The notes below the pieces were generated by a model, which worked only from the letters and a program-made list of their open reading frames with translations, was not told the origin of the DNA and did not search any database. Below, one piece after another: positions 63,003 to 64,000 of a stretch of DNA of 64,000 nt; the first letter of the stretch is position 1, and each line of letters begins with the position of its first letter. The position numbers and the translations under genes were made by a program. The DNA comes from Elymus sibiricus (Eukaryota; Streptophyta; Magnoliopsida; Poales; Poaceae): contig CM077665.1 of the NCBI GenBank assembly GCA_039707655.1, positions 288,428,205 through 288,492,204 on the forward strand, read 5' to 3'.

Positions 63003-63773
63003 ATAGCTTGCATCCTGGGCGGTGCCCAAGCCCCGGCATCGAACCGCGTCTTCAAGCAGTTTTCGCGGGAGGTTAACGCGGCTCTTCCAAAGCTTGAGGC
63101 CACGCGCCCCCTCAAGTGGTCTCAGTGCGCCATCACCTTTGACTCCAAGGATCAACTCAGATGTTCAGCTATTGCGAGCGTACTCCCCATGCTGTGCACG
63201 CCCACCAGCAGCAACGTCCTCGTCACCAAGACCCTCATCGACGGCGGCGCCAGACTCAATGTCCTCTCCATCGAGACGTTCGAGACGCTCGAAGTGCCTT
63301 ACGACCAGCTCATGCCAACTAAGCCTTTCTTAGGAGTCACTGACAGCTCCACGGTCCCCATCGGGCAAGTGTGCCTACCCATCACCTTCGGCGGGCGTAA
63401 CAATTACCACACCGAGATCATCGTCTTTGACGTCACCCACATCCACCTCCCGTACAACGCGATCTTTGGGTACCCAGCCCTTGCCAAGTTCATGGCGGTG
63501 ACCCACCATGGCTACAACGTCCTCAAGATGCCGGGGAGTGGCAGCGTCATCACTATCGCCTGCGATGAGAAGGACGCCGTCTTCTCCCTCGAGTGCGCCT
63601 ACCGTGCCGCGGCGGCCGAACACTCGGACGACGAAGGAGGTGTCCTGCCCCGCGAGGACATCCCCAAGAAGAAGAAGCTGCTCCTTTCCAAGGGATGCCA
63701 GGGGGCTGAAAACCCTAAGGACGGCACCTCAGGATCCGCGCCAGGGGCTCAGGCCCCTTCCTCCCTTGCATAG
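63003..63773 (+). CDS. Aspartic protease region of element C
   Basis: The linker (about 63003-63130: AIACILGGAQAPASNRVFKQ, FSREVNAALPKLEATRPLKW) runs into the protease from 63189: NVLVTKTLIDGGARLNVLSI, then HIHLPYNAIFGYPALAKFMA and HHGYNVLKMPGSGSVITIA. The tail is Lys- and Pro-rich (DIPKKKKLLLSKG) and ends in TAG at 63771. The frame is clean over this stretch. The start given is the start of the recognisable linker; in the polyprotein there is no separate initiation. Confidence 0.85.
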   Translation: MACILGGAQAPASNRVFKQFSREVNAALPKLEATRPLKWSQCAITFDSKDQLRCSAIASVLPMLCTPTSSNVLVTKTLIDGGARLNVLSIETFETLEVPYDQLMPTKPFLGVTDSSTVPIGQVCLPITFGGRNNYHTEIIVFDVTHIHLPYNAIFGYPALAKFMAVTHHGYNVLKMPGSGSVITIACDEKDAVFSLECAYRAAAAEHSDDEGGVLPREDIPKKKKLLLSKGCQGAENPKDGTSGSAPGAQAPSSLA

Positions 63774-63877
63774 GAAGGCGCGCCCGGTGCCTCCCTTGGG
63801 CCAGGCTTGGGGGCTCCCACCCGGAGGACTACCAACCTGACCAGTGAGACAAGGGAGGTGCTCGGGCACAACTCGGG

Positions 63878-63973
63878 GGCGTGTGTCGGCACGCACCCAT
63901 CCAAGCAAGGAGCACCTCTGGTGATGAGCTCCCACGAACTTGGCGTGTGTCGGCACGCACCCATCCAAGCAAG
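63878..63973. repeat. 32-bp direct repeat, two copies, in element C
   Basis: Copies at 63878-63909 and 63942-63973 are identical (GGCGTGTGTCGGCACGCACC and the following 12 bases), 64 bp apart, with a different 32 bp between them. They lie just after the protease, where an RT frame would be expected to start. The contained tgtcggcacg... could also mark the edge of another insertion. Confidence 0.75.
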
Positions 63974-64000
63974 AAAGCACGGCGCGAGGCGCCAAGTTCG

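Larger units (their letters stand above)
60354..64000 (+). mobile_element. Element C: Tat-like Gypsy element, 5' part, runs off the window
   Basis: 5' LTR (60354-61188), primer site, gag (frameshifted) and protease (to 63773) are visible. It is inserted in the antisense gene of element D. Its LTR groups with the solo LTR at 22849-23689 rather than with A, B and B2. Whether it has a full reverse transcriptase cannot be told from this window. Confidence 0.85.

Noticed and set aside
1..64000. Host genes, tRNA or rRNA genes
   Set aside because: Nothing outside retroelement homology was recognised. Almost every part can be placed in a named element, LTR or non-coding retroelement region.
63870..64000. 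Start of another LTR (word tgtcggcacg) at the window end
   Set aside because: The word occurs twice inside identical 32-bp repeats and lacks the following LTR sequence shared by the other LTRs.

Overview
This is a plant nuclear window, almost certainly from a Triticeae grass (wheat, barley, rye or a relative). It shows no convincing host gene, no tRNA, rRNA or CRISPR. It is essentially all LTR retrotransposons, most of them inserted into one another. The organism call rests on a 13.75 kb non-autonomous element with 4.8 kb LTRs and an initiator-Met primer site. This matches the LARD/Sukkula class known from barley and its relatives. The copies of a GC-rich, Tat-like Gypsy group that encode an extra reading frame antisense to gag-pol fit the same picture. 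Family names below LARD and Tat-like are not assigned because no database search was possible.

Layout. 1-1671 is the 3' end of a Copia element (SIRE/Maximus-like). It sits in the internal region of a decayed LARD (LARD-1, 1672-5823, minus). Next comes a minus-strand Gypsy gag-pol element (element 0, 5824-13878), whose LTR end and adjacent LARD sequence were tandemly duplicated (units 4617-6301 and 6302-7986). Element A (plus, from 13879) interrupts the gag of element 0. It carries gag, protease, a stump of reverse transcriptase, a 3' region triplicated in tandem (18849-22700), and an antisense gene. That antisense gene is broken by a solo LTR (22849-23689), by element B (minus, 23956-56679) and by element D (minus, from 57791). 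Element B contains element B2 (minus, 29002-52249), whose 5' LTR contains the intact LARD-2 (minus, 38416-52169). Element D is cut by element C (plus, 60354 to the window end). The nesting LARD-1 > 0 > A > B > B2 > LARD-2 is six levels deep. Perfect 5-bp target duplications support the two innermost levels (TGGCC for B2, CATTC for LARD-2); a one-mismatch pair (ccggc/ccagc) supports B.

How the parts work together. A, B and B2 belong to one family. Each encodes Gag and an aspartic protease, and each has the same internal deletion of reverse transcriptase, with no catalytic YxDD, RNase H or integrase. They must therefore have moved using enzymes supplied by another element. Each also carries, antisense at the 3' side, a long gene with a PF04195-like N-terminal region and a coiled-coil C-terminal half. 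All three copies keep a 73-74 bp GTAAGT...CAG intron in this gene at the same place, and the reading frame continues across it. An intron can survive retrotransposition only if it is antisense to the genomic RNA, so the family seems to have maintained a separately transcribed, spliced antisense gene. Element D, from another subfamily, has a related antisense gene with a possible 5'-UTR intron. Every protein-coding copy here carries stops or frameshifts, and many of the stops look like C-to-T changes (CAG to TAG), as expected for methylated, silenced repeats.
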